Both the position numbers and the translations under genes were made by a program. This document shows positions 30,849-41,364 of a stretch of DNA of 64,000 nt, piece by piece; position 1 is the stretch's first letter, and every line of letters begins with the position of its first letter. Origin of the DNA: Ornithodoros turicata (lineage: Eukaryota; Arthropoda; Arachnida; Ixodida; Argasidae); assembly GCF_037126465.1 (NCBI RefSeq), contig NC_088201.1, forward strand, positions 229,955,879-230,019,878. The letters are read 5' to 3'. The notes under the pieces are model-generated. The model saw only the letters and a program-made list of their open reading frames with translations. It searched no databases and was not told the origin of the DNA.

Positions 30849-31746
30849 CAGGGTGTCCACGTTAAGTGTGAACAGACTTTTTAAAAATATATCCATCACT
30901 TTTTCCGAGATGAAATCAATTGCAATATAGCATATGCAGAAGGGCACTCCCTAGGGGGGCATTAACAGACTGCTAAGGCAATGTCTTAATTAACTTTCAA
31001 TAATTAACTTTTTAATTATAAAAGCTACGAAGTTGCTTCAATGAGAACATCTGATCTCTTCGGTCCCCAGATACCAAAACCGTTTTCAGAACAAAAATCT
31101 GTTCGGTAGATCGTCCGCAAAAAAATTCGTGAAGGAACGCCATTTTTCTCTTTATTTGGTTTATTGCGCATCTTCGAAGAAGTGGCTTTCCTTTACCCCC
31201 AGTGTGAGAGAGTGAAAGAGCACAGTGCCGCCTCATGCGTCGAAGATTAGCTTTAACTTGCGGAAACAAAACAAAAACACAAATCTATCGGGTGACTCTA
31301 TCGCGACTGCCCTTATCTTGGGCTGCATTTTCTGTTTTCTTTTAATCTAACCAGGACGCAAGAGGCGATAGTGTGCTCTTTCATCCTCTCGTATTGGGGG
31401 CGAAGGAAAGACGCGTCTCTAGGGATGCGCAATGAATAAAATAAAGAAAAAATGGCGTTCCTTCACGAATATTTTGCGGACGATCTATCGAACAGATTTT
31501 TGTTCTGAAAACGGCTTTGGTATCTGGTGACCGAAGAGATCAGATGTTCTCAATGAAGCAACTTCGTAGCTTTTATAATTAAAAAGTTAATTATTGAAAG
31601 TTAATTAAGACATTGCCTTAGGAGTCTGTTAATGCCCCCCTAGGGAGTGCCCTTCGGCATATGCTATATTGCAATTGATTTCATCTCGGAAAAAGTCATT
31701 GATGTATTTAAAAAAAAATCGGTTCACACTTAGCGTGGACACCCTG
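30849..31746. mobile_element. 898-bp foldback, CAGGGTGTCC ends, TA-flanked
   Basis: TA|CAGGGTGTCCACGTTAAGTG on the left and the inverted counterpart GCGTGGACACCCTG|TA on the right. The arms are about 400 bp, with AATTGATTTCATCTCGG, CCTAGGGAGTGCCCTTC and the block around AAAGCTACGAAGTTGC near-identical. CAGGGTG ends with a TA duplication fit Tc1/mariner-type MITEs. A one-armed copy lies at 60441-60815. Confidence 0.9.
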
Positions 31747-32265
31747 TATGCTGGTCACACAGGCACAATACTGTTCACTAATTAACGACACCTCAGCACA
31801 ATCGGAACAGAAACCACGACCGTGTACGATCCACCTCAACCGGGCCACCTCAACAGAGGCCTAGCCACACCTTTTATACTGCTCGCAGCCTTGTTCTATG
31901 CAAAACGTACGAGACAAATCGTGTAACAGCGCAAGTGAATGTCAAACGCAAATAAATAGGAAGAGCGTCTCAGTCGGTAGGTCGCCACGGTTCTGAAGCT
32001 AGCAGACGATTCTGGCGGGGAGCGGACGCTTCCGGCAGCCAATGAAGTGGTCGGCTGCCTGACGTCACCACAAGCCAGAGTCGGCTTGGGGGAGACTGTC
32101 GCCGCGGAGCGCATTCTTGCAAACGAATTTTCTCAGGAAATTCGGGCTTTTCGAAGGAAATATTTTGCGTGACAGTTTATGAAGGTAGTATGTTCATATC
32201 AAGTGGTGAAAAAATATATGTTCCAAATGATTTCCATGCTCCTTTAAAGAAGCTTCTCCTGCCCA

Positions 32266-32320
32266 GTTTGTTCATCCCTCAAGAAGGAGCCAAGTCGGCT
32301 CGGAAACGTCGGGAAACCCG
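32266..32320 (+). ncRNA. Hammerhead-ribozyme-like motif, mutated copy
   Basis: Plus strand: CCCTCAAGAAGGAGCC, loop, GGCTCGGAAACGTCGGG. CTGA has become CTCA and CTCC has become CTCG, so both the core and stem II are damaged compared with the copy at 29.1 kb. Confidence 0.5.
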
Positions 32321-33644
32321 TTTTGTGGATTTTTTGGTTGGCGTTATGTGTTCGTCTATTTAACTTCCCAACGAGACACACTCGTGTCAAACAGGTTCAC
32401 ATTCAAGTGGCTCTGTATGTTCGCTTTATTGCACGTGAGAATTGTGTGGATCGGTATTTACGTGGAAGAGAAAGAGAGAGGAAAAAAAAGGTTATTTCTG
32501 CCTGGAATGTAAAGACCCGCAAAAAAGGCGCGATTTTCTGTAGTCCCCTTTTCTTGCCAGTTGTGCAGCAGCGTGTCCTAGGCTTATTCTGTCAATGTAA
32601 GTCCGCATCCTTGTTCTTTATTCATGCATCTAGATATATGCAAAATATAGGCGCTCTTGGTTATCCGGTGTTTAACTGAAAAATCAATGCGGCCGACGGT
32701 ATCCACAGGGCAAGACACGACAACCTAATGCAATTTAGATTTAATGTAATTTAAAAACTGAGATTCCTTTTTTTTTGCATATTGCCAGCAAAGTTTCCTG
32801 TGTCCTAGGACACTTTCAGCAAAGCAGAAGCGCGCTCAAAAGCGAGCGACCAGGAACACATCTGACTGGCGATGCCTTGTCTGCAAATGACGTTGCGGGG
32901 AAATTGCACCGGCTTCTGTGCGGTTTTATGGCACAACATGTAGGCGGTGGGCGCAAGGTGGCCGTGTAGGAGCTTCAATTGCAGTATCTAATTTGTGTAG
33001 TTCATTACCATGCCGTGTCTCATCTTGCCCCCCGCAATGAGAAAATCTGCGTTTTTGAATTCCTTGTTTTGTGCTTATTTCACAACCGGTTGCGTCCGCT
33101 ATCATTTACAGATACGAAGCTCTAGACCTCTGAGAATATGCCTATTGGTAGATTTTTTTTTCTGAAAGACGCGAAACTATAAATTTCATATTGAACTGCA
33201 AATTCCTGTCTCATCTTACCCTAAATCCGCGCTTAGGGCAAAAAGCACCAGAGCCTTTCGTTGTCGTTATTGTTACAAACATACCTGGATGAAAAACATG
33301 GTACAATACAAACCTCTCAATGGTGAAGCTGGATTGACTATTCGAAACGAGCATTACATAAGGACCAGTGTCTGTCCTTCCCGTACGATAAGTTTGGTTT
33401 GTATTACAAAATGATTTGCAATGAAACTTACTTGAAATGACTTGAAAATTATTTGCACATTCCACTGTACCTGAATTATCTGACTAGAAGCATCTACATT
33501 GGTTGAGAGACATGCTTCTTGAACTGCGACAAAGGCTTTAAAACTTTGTAACTGTCAATGCATGCACATATGAGTAACAGAATAACCAATATAAAAGCTC
33601 AATAATTTGTTACTTCACAACTCAACATTTATTCACCGCATATA

Positions 33645-34242
33645 CAGGGTTATTCTTGCAGACGTTACACATTTCGATTGCACTGTAAAAATAGAAGGCT
33701 AGGTTTGGCCCACCCCAAACTTTGCTGACTGATAGCCATTTATCTGAAGTTTCATTCGAATTTTTTGGAGGCGCTACGGTCATGTAGAGAGTTAAAAATC
33801 AAGCAAAATCTCGCCCCATGAATTTTCAAAGCCCAATCCCACACAAACACCTCCATTTTTCCTTGTGTCTGCTTCAGATTCACATCACTTCACACAGGTA
33901 GCGCTGCCTACAATGATGTGACATGCCGGTTCTGACGTTATGCACCAATCCTCTTGTTCAACTCTTGTTCAGTAAGCTGGTGCCACCTGTGAGTGGTGAA
34001 ATGAAACTGAAGCGCACACAACAGAAAATGGCGGGTTTTGAGTGAGATAGGCCATTGAAAATGCATAGAGTGAAAAATTGCTCGATTTTCAATTTTCCTT
34101 CTACGGCACCATAATGCTGAGAAAAAAATCAAGAAAACTACAGACAAATGGCTATCAGTCTACAAAGTTTGGTGTTGGATAAACCCAGTGTTCTATTTTT
34201 ATGACGCGATGAAAATGTGTAACGTTTGCTAGACCAACCCTG
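33645..34242. mobile_element. 598-bp foldback, CAGGGTTATTCTTGCAGACG ends, TA-flanked
   Basis: TA|CAGGGTTATTCTTGC at the left and CTAGACCAACCCTG|TA at the right. The arms share CGTTACACATTT and its complement, GATAGCCATTT and its complement, and the TTTTTATG/ACAG blocks. No coding sequence. Confidence 0.85.
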
Positions 34243-34885
34243 TAGTTATGGAAGCCCTGTACCATTTAGATCAAAGCAGTTTTTATGAACATAGGACATG
34301 TAAAAATGGCTAAGGCAAAATGGCTAAGAAGCAAGGGAGCTGGTGAAGTTGATGCATAATATAAAACCCCGAGACTATGGACCACGAAGGGACAGACACA
34401 ACTCGAACTCTCACTAGGAAATGTATGTCTGAGACCTTCTAAAATTTGCCTTCACTGTAGAAATGACACGGTACATGGGCACCACGATATGAAATTGAGG
34501 GGTACAGCGTCCTGATTCTGCCCACAGCACATCCTGAAATCTGCCCTCGGTTTGTTATGCCAAGGTATCCAAAACCCAGCTTGTGAAGGAGAAATCCACA
34601 GTGAATTACAGACGCCTATGTGAAACAATAATGAAGAATATAAAGGAATGGTTTGTTTGTAGAAGTGCAGGAAACTTTCAGTAAAGCGCTATCCATGTGC
34701 TCGAAACCAAATTGGTGTGAAATCATGCCATTTACGACATATGAGAAGTTTTTTTTTTTTTTTTTTGTCAATCTACCTATTGTGAAAATGACGGCACAAT
34801 AGTCCGTCGCCACCCTATACGTGTCCACTGCTTATATCAACGCCGTAATAACGCCGTTTCAATCCGAGTGCCGTTACCTTTTTAG
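34243..34885. other. No recognisable feature
   Basis: Intronic-type sequence with a T-run of 17 at about 34749-34766. No motif-bearing open frame. Confidence 0.4.
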
Positions 34886-34984
34886 GCCTCCCAAACCACT
34901 ACAATCAAATGTGCCAGGAGGAGACGATTTCATCAGTACTCTTCATCAATGAAAACGAAATTGCTGACAATAGCGGCCCCTGAA
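34886..34984 (+). CDS. Candidate caspase exon at the catalytic Cys position
   Basis: A 99-bp stretch between an acceptor (CCGTTACCTTTTTAG) and a donor (GTAGGG), open in phase 0, which matches exon B before it and exon C after it. Joined to exon B it gives ...KPKLFFFQ-ASQTTTIKCARRRR. Active caspases read Q-A-C-R/Q-G; here Ala and Gln fit but the catalytic Cys is Ser and the Gly is Thr. The exon is inferred from position, splice signals and phase, with only a short motif match. The alternative is that the true Cys exon is elsewhere in the 9.9-kb intron and was missed. Confidence 0.45.
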
Positions 34985-35203
34985 GTAGGGTAATCGATAA
35001 AGCCAACACGTCAAAAAAGCACCAACCAACCAAAACACCCTATACATCACTGACGTGATTATTCCATGACATATTCCCGCGGAGGGTTACTCTTAGAATT
35101 TTCCCCTACTTGGACGGGATTGATGACTTTATTGCCGGTAGTGAGCGTTATAGTAGGGTTGGGTGTTTTTCTCTGATTAAGAAATACCAATATCCTCGTG
35201 CAG

Positions 35204-35236
35204 GTGAAGAGTGATAAAGAGCTTGCTTCAACGCCT
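35204..35236 (+). CDS. Possible 33-bp caspase micro-exon
   Basis: VKSDKELASTP, flanked by an acceptor (CCTCGTGCAG) and a donor (GTGAGT), phase 0 on both sides, 51 bp before exon C. It would extend the variable p20/p10 linker. Inclusion is optional; there is no motif. Confidence 0.3.
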
Positions 35237-35287
35237 GTGAGTTTGGTTTTCACGACTCATTTTGGGGTACTTCCCTTTTCTTTCCAG

Positions 35288-35402
35288 ACTATCATCGAAC
35301 GGAAGGAGGAGGCGCAGCCACGTGCTCAACCTGACGCAATACCTTTGAGTGGACCACTTCCTACACCTGCGGATTTATATGTCGTCGACAGCACCTCCCC
35401 TG
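35288..35402 (+). CDS. Caspase-family gene, exon C (p20/p10 linker)
   Basis: A strong acceptor (CCCTTTTCTTTCCAG), phase 0 in; weak donor GTATTC, phase 1 out. It encodes TIIERKEEAQPRAQPDAI then PLSGPLPTPADLYVVDSTSP. The caspase signature here is IP-x(n)-ADfLvxYSTxPGy; ADLYVVDSTSP fits, with Asp in place of the usual Tyr before ST. The intron separating it from the candidate exon above is about 0.3 kb. Confidence 0.75.
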
Positions 35403-35554
35403 GTATTCCTTAATCTCTGTCATATTCTCGTTTCCAAAGCAATTTGGAAGGGGCCTCGAAAGTAATGCGAGGTTCTGTAACTGGGGTCGTCGACGGCAGA
35501 GTGGCACATATCTAAAGGATGGCACTGTTCCAGTCGCTGCCCTTCAGCTTACTG

Positions 35555-35803
35555 CACTCTTAAAAATGAACTTCACCGCATTGCATGCTCCTAGCCAACC
35601 ATCATCTCGAATGATATCGTTATCTTCCCTGATTTGTTGAAAACGGGAGGCATACGCCTTTTTTGTGACACTTATGCGGTTCATAATCGTCACAAATAAG
35701 GAGTACGCCTACCGTTTTCAACAAATCAGGGAAGATAACGATATCATGCGAGATTATGGTTGGCTAGGAGCGTGCTATGCGGTGAAGTTCATTTCTAAGA
35801 GTG
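35555..35803. mobile_element. MITE family C, copy 2 (249 bp)
   Basis: Same ends, length and TG flanks as the copy at 27907-28155, with the internal loop differing most (TTATGCGGTTCATAATCGTC here). The two copies lie in two different introns of the caspase-family gene. Confidence 0.88.
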
Positions 35804-35974
35804 TGCGACGCTCTATTAAAGCAGCTCGAAATATTGACAGCTGAATCGGGCGGAACTTGGAGTTGAATTAAATTCAAATTTATTTTCATCGTGTGATGAG
35901 CAGGCTGGACAAAAATCACCGAGGCTGAATGACAGACAGCGAGACCCCCGTTAAGAGCAGTGAGGCAGCACGGG

Positions 35975-36568
35975 CATTCCAGGCCAAATCAACCAAAAGA
36001 TCGTGCTCAATCCCCGTCAGTTTTGCTTCCAAAAATTATCATGGACTCCTTATTGCAAGCAAAACTATTTTCCCGGGTTTTACTGGGCAATGTTGAACCA
36101 TTGTCAATTTAGGCGGGGTCAAATTTCGTCAGAATCGCGAAAACCTTGCTACGAAAAAAGTTACCTACAGAGCAGGATTTTGAGTCTAGGTGGACTTTAG
36201 TGACATAGAATGAAAGAGCGTAGCCCTAAGATGCTGCCAATATCAAGTTCTTCTCTCGTGTTTTGCTGGCCGAAAATGAAACACGAGGGACGGACTTGAT
36301 ATTGGCAGAATCTTAGGGTTACGCTCTTTCATTCTATGTCACTAAAGTCCACCTGAGACTCAAAATCCTGCTCTGTAGGTAACTTTTTTCGTGGCACGGT
36401 TTTCACGATTCTGACGAAATTTGACCCCGCCTAACTCGAAAACGGTTCAACATTGTCCACTAAAACCCGGGAAAATATTTTTACTTGCAATAAGGAGTCC
36501 ATGATAATTTTTGGAAGCAAAACTGAGGGGGGTTGAGCACGACCTTTTGGTTGATCTGGTCTGGAATG
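35975..36568. mobile_element. 594-bp foldback, CATTCCAG ends
   Basis: CATTCCAGGCCAAATCAACC on the left, inverted at the right as GGTTGATCTGGTCTGGAATG. The arms of about 280 bp share AGATCGTGCTCAA, CCGTCAGTTTTGCTTCC, AAACCCGGG and GAATGAAAGAGCGTA. The target duplication is unclear. Confidence 0.85.
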
Positions 36569-36660
36569 TTCCCATTACATATGAGAAATGTATAAATGCA
36601 TATGTATAAAAGCAGTGTTCTTAGTGCATACGTTACGTCTGATGTATGTGTACATCTATA

Positions 36661-36871
36661 CAGGGTGCTTGCTCTAACGTGTGCAGAAATTTGATTTAAA
36701 GTGAGCGATAAACGAGAAACGAGCGCTACCTTTCAGCAACCTGACTAAGAATCAGGTCCTACTAGTGAAGCAGTAGCTGTTTCTTACTCAAGTAGCAGAA
36801 AAGTACCATTTGCTTCTGTCTTGCCGCTCGCGTTAAATACAATTTCTGGTGACTTTGGCGCAAACACCCTG
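36661..36871. mobile_element. 211-bp CAGGGTG MITE, TA-flanked
   Basis: TA|CAGGGTGCTTGCTCTAACG on the left, GGCGCAAACACCCTG|TA on the right. It lies directly against the next MITE, separated only by TATA. Confidence 0.8.
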
Positions 36872-36875
36872 TATA

Positions 36876-37086
36876 CAGTGTGTTCAAAATTCAGCTTTCA
36901 CGAGCGCTACGCAAACACAGCGATGACAGGAAACCGGATAATAACTTTACGCTACTCATGTAAGAAACAGGTGCTGCTAATTATATAGCGCCTGTTTCTT
37001 ACTCAAGGAACAGAAAAATAGCACCAGTTTTCCTTTTGTTCGCTAATTTATAAAGTGCTAGTGAAAGCTTAATTTTGAACACCCTG
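36876..37086. mobile_element. 211-bp MITE family M, copy 1
   Basis: TA|CAGTGTGTTCAAAATTCAGC to TTAATTTTGAACACCCTG|TA. The internal blocks AAGAAACAGGTGCTGCTAAT and TTCTTACTCAAGGAACAGAA also occur in the copy at 51079-51289, which has the same length and the reverse orientation. Confidence 0.88.
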
Positions 37087-37615
37087 TAGTTCATACACAA
37101 ATTTCACAGCACTCTTACTGACACAAAGTAACAATATAAGCAATGTGTATTACAGATTAACGAAGTAGTTCAGATTTTGTTTAAATTTGGTTAAACCTAT
37201 ATCGATGCCTTGTTTTAGTGGAGTGGTGATTAGTACTGGAAGTGTAATAGTCAGTGATTGATTTATGTATGTCGTTCGGAAAATAGGCAGTTGCCCGTTC
37301 TCTAGCGCCACGGGTTTCATAAGGGCGAATGCATTGTTTGAGGCTAGCGAGTTGAAGACAATATGTGTCACGGCATTTTAAGGCTTTTAATGAAACGCCC
37401 CAGTCATCATCTTGGAAAGGAGTTGCTGTTGTTACGGCTTTCAGGTACGATTTCTACAGAATGAACACTTAAAGCTGATGTACCCTAAGCACGTTAAACT
37501 TCTGAAAAGTGGTAAATTACCAACGGTACAAAGTGCTTTCTACATTTTCTTTTTTTTGCAGTGCAAACAATGACTGTAAATTTTCATGCGATGTTTTCCA
37601 GAATAGATGACAGCA

Positions 37616-38160
37616 CAGGGTGGGTGCTATAAAAGGTCAGTCACATTTTCGCGCGTGGCACGATACCTACTTAACGGACAGACTTCCGCTACCACAGAGT
37701 GCATAATTTGTGTCAGAAAAGCCTCCGAAAGAATCGTGGCTACCAGGCGCTGCATAACAAAGTAAATACGACCACGCAAAGTTTCGTCTTCACGCATTTG
37801 CTATGCGCTATACCGATGCGAACACGGCGGTCTGCAAAGTGTTGCGTATACCTTCCGCCTGGGGGCGCAGGCAGACACGAATATGTATTCGCTTTTGACG
37901 CCGCTAGCGCCCCTAGGTGGAAGCTGCACTCAACTAGTGGCAGACCGCCGTGTTCGCATCGGTATAGCACATAGGAAATGCAAGAAGACGAAAGTTTGCG
38001 TGGATGTATTTACTTTGTTATGCAGCGCCTGGGTAAACCACGATTTTTTCGGAGGCTTTTCTGGCAGAAACTATGCACTCTGTGGTGCGGAAGTCTGTCC
38101 GTCAAGTAGATATCGCGCCAGGCGCGAAAATGTGACCAACGTTTTATAGCACCCACCCTG
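37616..38160. mobile_element. 545-bp foldback, CAGGGTGGGTGCTATAAAA ends
   Basis: The two ends are perfect complements for 19 bases, and the arms (about 230 bp) share GACGGACAGACTTCCGC-like, AGTGCATA, CCTCCGAAA and GTTCGCATCGGTATAGC blocks. The right flank is TA and the left is CA, so one copy of the duplication has mutated. The centre holds GGGGGCGCAGGCAGAC and GCGCCCCTAGG. Mirror-image open frames are symmetry artefacts. Confidence 0.88.
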
Positions 38161-38411
38161 TACAGTATGTGTGATGCTACGATCGAGTTATGTAGAAGTC
38201 GTTTGACGGACGTCGGGAGCAAATGGCGATTTTATTTATGATGCCAACGCTTTTTGATACTTTGCTCCGGACGTCACTCACTTTATTATTCCATGCCATA
38301 TTGTCGCAGAACGTTACACCTTGAATTTTCAGAAACTTGGACAGATTGATTACTTTATTGCTAATAATAATAATTTGTATTCATTGTCAATCAAATCAAA
38401 ATACAAAGCAG

Positions 38412-38441
38412 GCCCGCCTAAGCCGAAGGGCTTAGGCGGGC
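38412..38441. repeat. Perfect GC-rich hairpin, 13-bp stem
   Basis: GCCCGCCTAAGCC, loop GAAG, GGCTTAGGCGGGC, in an otherwise AT-rich region. A (TAA)n-like tract precedes it by about 45 bp. Such a hairpin can be the 3' end structure of a Helitron or LINE, but no partner features were seen. Confidence 0.6.
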
Positions 38442-38594
38442 GTATTATAAGCAGAAATTATTATAATTTTTATATTATAAGGGGAAATTGCTTATCCTGC
38501 AATAGTGACGGTTACAGTAATGTTACGTGTTTTTGTGTGTGTTTCAATACGACCACCTACGGCTTAATAGAGTTAGTCCTCATTCCATCTTTAA

Positions 38595-39581
38595 AGGGGC
38601 CGTAAACAGGCCACCAAACATTTCTGAAATAATGATACCCCATGAAAGAACGCAGCTCATAATACCCAAATATACATTTCGTTCGGCTCGTGCCAGCTCA
38701 TTGACCCGTATAACTGCTTTCAAAGATGAGTAACCAGCGAGCCTCTCTCCACCACGCATACGTCACATGGCTACGTAGCGTTTTGCCGTCCAATCGGGCG
38801 GCCCAGCTGCGCTCATGACGTTTCAAATTACCAGCCAATAAACATACTTCGTTATCAGCTGTGAGTCGGAGCGCTCAGTTTGTTTGTATGAAACGACATT
38901 TTGCGCTCCGTGGTTGCGAAATTCAACGTCATGACATCTTCAACATCTCCGGCTGGCGCAAACGTCAACAGCTGGGCTACTATCACATGACGCGATTCGA
39001 ACCCGGGTTCCTCCCAGTCACGACGTGACATGGCCAGCACGCTATCCACTGTACCACGCGAGCTGGTGACGCGATGCCGCGTGGATCAAACCAAAGTACG
39101 GCAGCCCAGTTGTCGGAACCATTCGAAGATGACGAAGATGTTTCATCGCGCACCTACCTAAGATTCCAGAACTGTAGTCCCGGATATTCATTCGCGCAGG
39201 TGGTGTGCTGCGTGCTACTACCCAGAAAACGTAGTGCGCGTATGATACCTAAATTAAACACATTTCTTTCTCAGTTTGAGGCTGTAACTGTTTAGATTTT
39301 GAATAGAAGAGGATTCACGTTCATCTAGTCCAATTTCGCATTTGAAATAAAATCATACGTGGAACACTCAATCGTAATTGGTGGGGAAAGCGCTACGTCA
39401 AAATGACGTAAAGCTAGAGCGCGGGGCGGAGCTAAAATGCGAAAGAGTGCAGTGAATATTTCATCCGTATGCAAGCGCATTTTGTTTTTAAGCGTTAGTA
39501 ATTGCAAGCAGTTTTCACTGACTAAGTTCCAATAATATAACAGAAAGAAATGTGCACCTTTTGTACCTGTTTACGGCCCCT
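38595..39581. mobile_element. 987-bp TTAA-flanked element, AGGGGCCGTAAACAGG ends
   Basis: TTAA at 38591-38594 and 39582-39585; the ends AGGGGCCGTAAACAGG and CCTGTTTACGGCCCCT are perfect complements over 16 bp. A TTAA duplication points to piggyBac or Kolobok-type elements. It contains a tRNA-like SINE head (38990-39070) but no transposase. Confidence 0.85.
38990..39070 (-). mobile_element. tRNA-derived SINE-like sequence
   Basis: The minus strand reads GCTCGCGTGGTACAGTGGATAGCG then, after about 35 bases, GAACCCGGGTTCGAATCGCG. TGGTACAGTGG is box A-like and GGTTCGAATC is a good box B for RNA polymerase III. The sequence between them is longer than in a true tRNA. It sits inside the TTAA-flanked element. 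Confidence 0.6.
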
Positions 39582-39623
39582 TTAAGAGGGCATAAGTACA
39601 GTGCAGATAGGAATCTATTATAG

Positions 39624-39899
39624 TTATATAAGAATAGTTACCTGCTTACCATTAATTGTTACCAGTTTCACAAGTAGACGAGTATCATCAGCATATGTTT
39701 CAAACGTAGCGTGGCGATCTATGTTTACAATGTCGCTAATGTATATGTTGAATAATAGCGGGCAGAGAATACTTTCTTTGTGGACACGAGTTGTTAATTT
39801 GCAAATACTGGAACGATGATCATTTATCTGCACGAACTGGTGCCGATGACTTAAGTACATTTCGAAGAGTGTTACGACATACTGTGCCCCTGATACCAT
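39624..39899 (-). pseudogene. Non-LTR RT fragment with YADD
   Basis: The minus strand encodes LFEMYLSHRHQFVQINDHRS, then ESILCPLLFNIYISDIVNID and ATFETYADDTRLLV. This is the RT palm of a CR1/L2/Jockey-like element; GVPQGSILGPLLF has decayed to RVHKESILCPLLF. It is only about 90 codons long, broken on both sides. Confidence 0.8.
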
Positions 39900-40368
39900 A
39901 TTGTTGTAGTTTAAATAGGAGGAACAGTTAATGGTTTACAAGGTCGAAAGCCTTAAAAAAAATCAACAAAAATGGCTAACGTATGTAGTTTTAACTCGAT
40001 ATTTTTATTAGCTTTTTTTTCAGTGTAATTAAGACCATGTATGTAGAGAGCAGTTTTGTCGAAAACCCTAATGGCAATCCATTATGCATGAGTTGTTATC
40101 AAGAAAAGTTATCGCTCTTGGCGATACAAGGCCCTCTAACGGTTTAGACAAGATAGGTGTGATCGAGTTACCTCTGCAATCTGCAAATTTTTAGGGAGCT
40201 TCTAGTGCTGGCTGCTAAGTTGTATGTAATCATTTGTATACATGAGTATACCGCAGCAGTTATGGAAATCACATTGAATTGGAATGATATACGATACTGA
40301 GTAACAGTATAGTAAACCGCCTCTTCAAAGCCATGAAAAATGTAGGTCGTTTTAATATAGGAGCTATA

Positions 40369-41364
40369 CAGGGCGTCTTTTTTTCAATACAGATTTTTCA
40401 TTAAAAAGTCTGTAAGTCTGTAAGACATCCTGTTTTCACTTCTATCATCTCTGGGCGGCGGTCGTTCTTGGCCATCTGTTGCCGAACCCTGCAACATCAC
40501 GGTACCATTATCCTTATTTGTTGCTCAACCGTCCAATGAGTAATTACCTAACAATTGTTACTTAACCTTTTTAATTATAAAAGCTACGAAGTTAACCGAA
40601 TGAGGTCAATGAATGAGGTTGAATGAATTCGGTCACCTGATGCCTTAGCCGTTTTCAGAACAAAAATCCGTTCCATAGATCGTCCGCAAAAAGTTCGTGA
40701 AGGAACGCAATTTTTGTCTTAATTTTGTTCACAACGCATCTCCAGAGACGCGTCTTTCCTTTATTCCCAATGAGAGAAGGTGAATGAGCACAGTGGCGTG
40801 TCATGCGTCGAATATTAGCTTTAAAGGGACTGTCTCGTACAGCCGCTGTGATTCCAAACCTTACTTCGCAGCATTCCATTTTCAACAAAGGGCCATCGGA
40901 TGGCACAGTTTATGAAAGGGGCAAGGGGTACAAGACCGTACCTTTTGTTGTTGTTTTTTATGTTTTTTTCAGGACACAAGAGGTGATAGCGTGCTCTTTC
41001 ACCCTCTCACCCTGGGGGTGACATAAGGACCATAAGGACGCGTTTCAAAGATGCGCAATGAACAAAACGAAGAAAAAAATGGTTTGGCTTCGCGAATTTT
41101 TTGCGGATGATCTATCGAACGGATTTTTGTTCTGACGACGGCTAAGGTTTAGGTGACCAGAGGCCCCAGGTCTTCTCATTGGGACAACTACGGAGTTTTT
41201 ATAATTAAAACTTAACGAGTTTTAGGCAAATAGTCTTTCGACGATTGAGCAACCGATGGCCAAGAACGTCCGCGGGCACAGAGATGATGGAAGAGAAAAC
41301 AGGATGTCTATAGCCCTTATAATATTTTAATGAAAAATCTGCATCGAAAAAAGAAGACAACCTG
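40369..41364. mobile_element. 996-bp foldback, CAGGGCGTCTT ends, TA-flanked
   Basis: TA|CAGGGCGTCTTTTTTTC on the left and AAAGAAGACAACCTG|TA on the right. The arms share CAGATTTTTCATTAAAA, CATCCTGTTTTC and TTATAAAAGCTACG-type blocks. Internally it is related to the elements at 30849-31746 and 28420-28800. The TTTAAAGGGACTG segment at 40820 may be a further insertion. Confidence 0.8.

Larger units (their letters stand above)
29010..32370. repeat. Inverted pair of Penelope-type terminal sequences
   Basis: The segment 29020-29144 (continuing at 30062-30360 after a nested insertion) is inverted relative to about 32040-32365. Shared landmarks are GACGAACA, AAAAAATCCAC, CCCGACGTTTC, GAGCCGACTTG, CAAACTGGGCAGGAG and GCATGGAAA. 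Both carry the GAAACGTCGGG hammerhead-associated motif. No Penelope coding sequence lies between them, so this is a coding-deficient head-to-head pair of terminal repeats or a MITE-like derivative. Confidence 0.65.
28935..33221. mobile_element. Candidate TA-flanked element with GGGTAAG ends, nested insertions
   Basis: Left TA|GGGTAAGGTGGGGCAAGATG; right, reverse complemented, TA|GGGTAAGATGAGACAGG. A second inner copy of the motif lies near 33015 (GTGTCTCATCTTGCCCC). Inside are the Penelope-end foldback (about 29010-32370), the 917-bp element at 29145-30061 and the 898-bp element at 30849-31746. That the outermost ends belong to one element is inference from the matching termini. Confidence 0.45.
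24974..34885 (+). other. Long transposon-filled intron of the caspase-family gene
   Basis: About 9.9 kb between exon B and the next candidate exon, on the assumption that all exons belong to one gene. It holds the hAT-type element, the Harbinger-type MITE, the tRNA-like tandem repeat, MITE family C, pogo-like and CAGGGTG-type elements and the nested complex at 28.9-33.2 kb. The second long intron (35403-41867) is filled in the same way. Confidence 0.6.

Noticed and set aside
34898..34980. Alternative frame reading QMCQEETISSV as the caspase Cys motif
   Set aside because: It contains a Cys after Q-M, but the frame does not match the phase-0 end of exon B through any acceptor seen, and it ends in a stop before a usable donor.
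37699..38222. Cysteine-rich frames on both strands
   Set aside because: Created by the 545-bp foldback symmetry.
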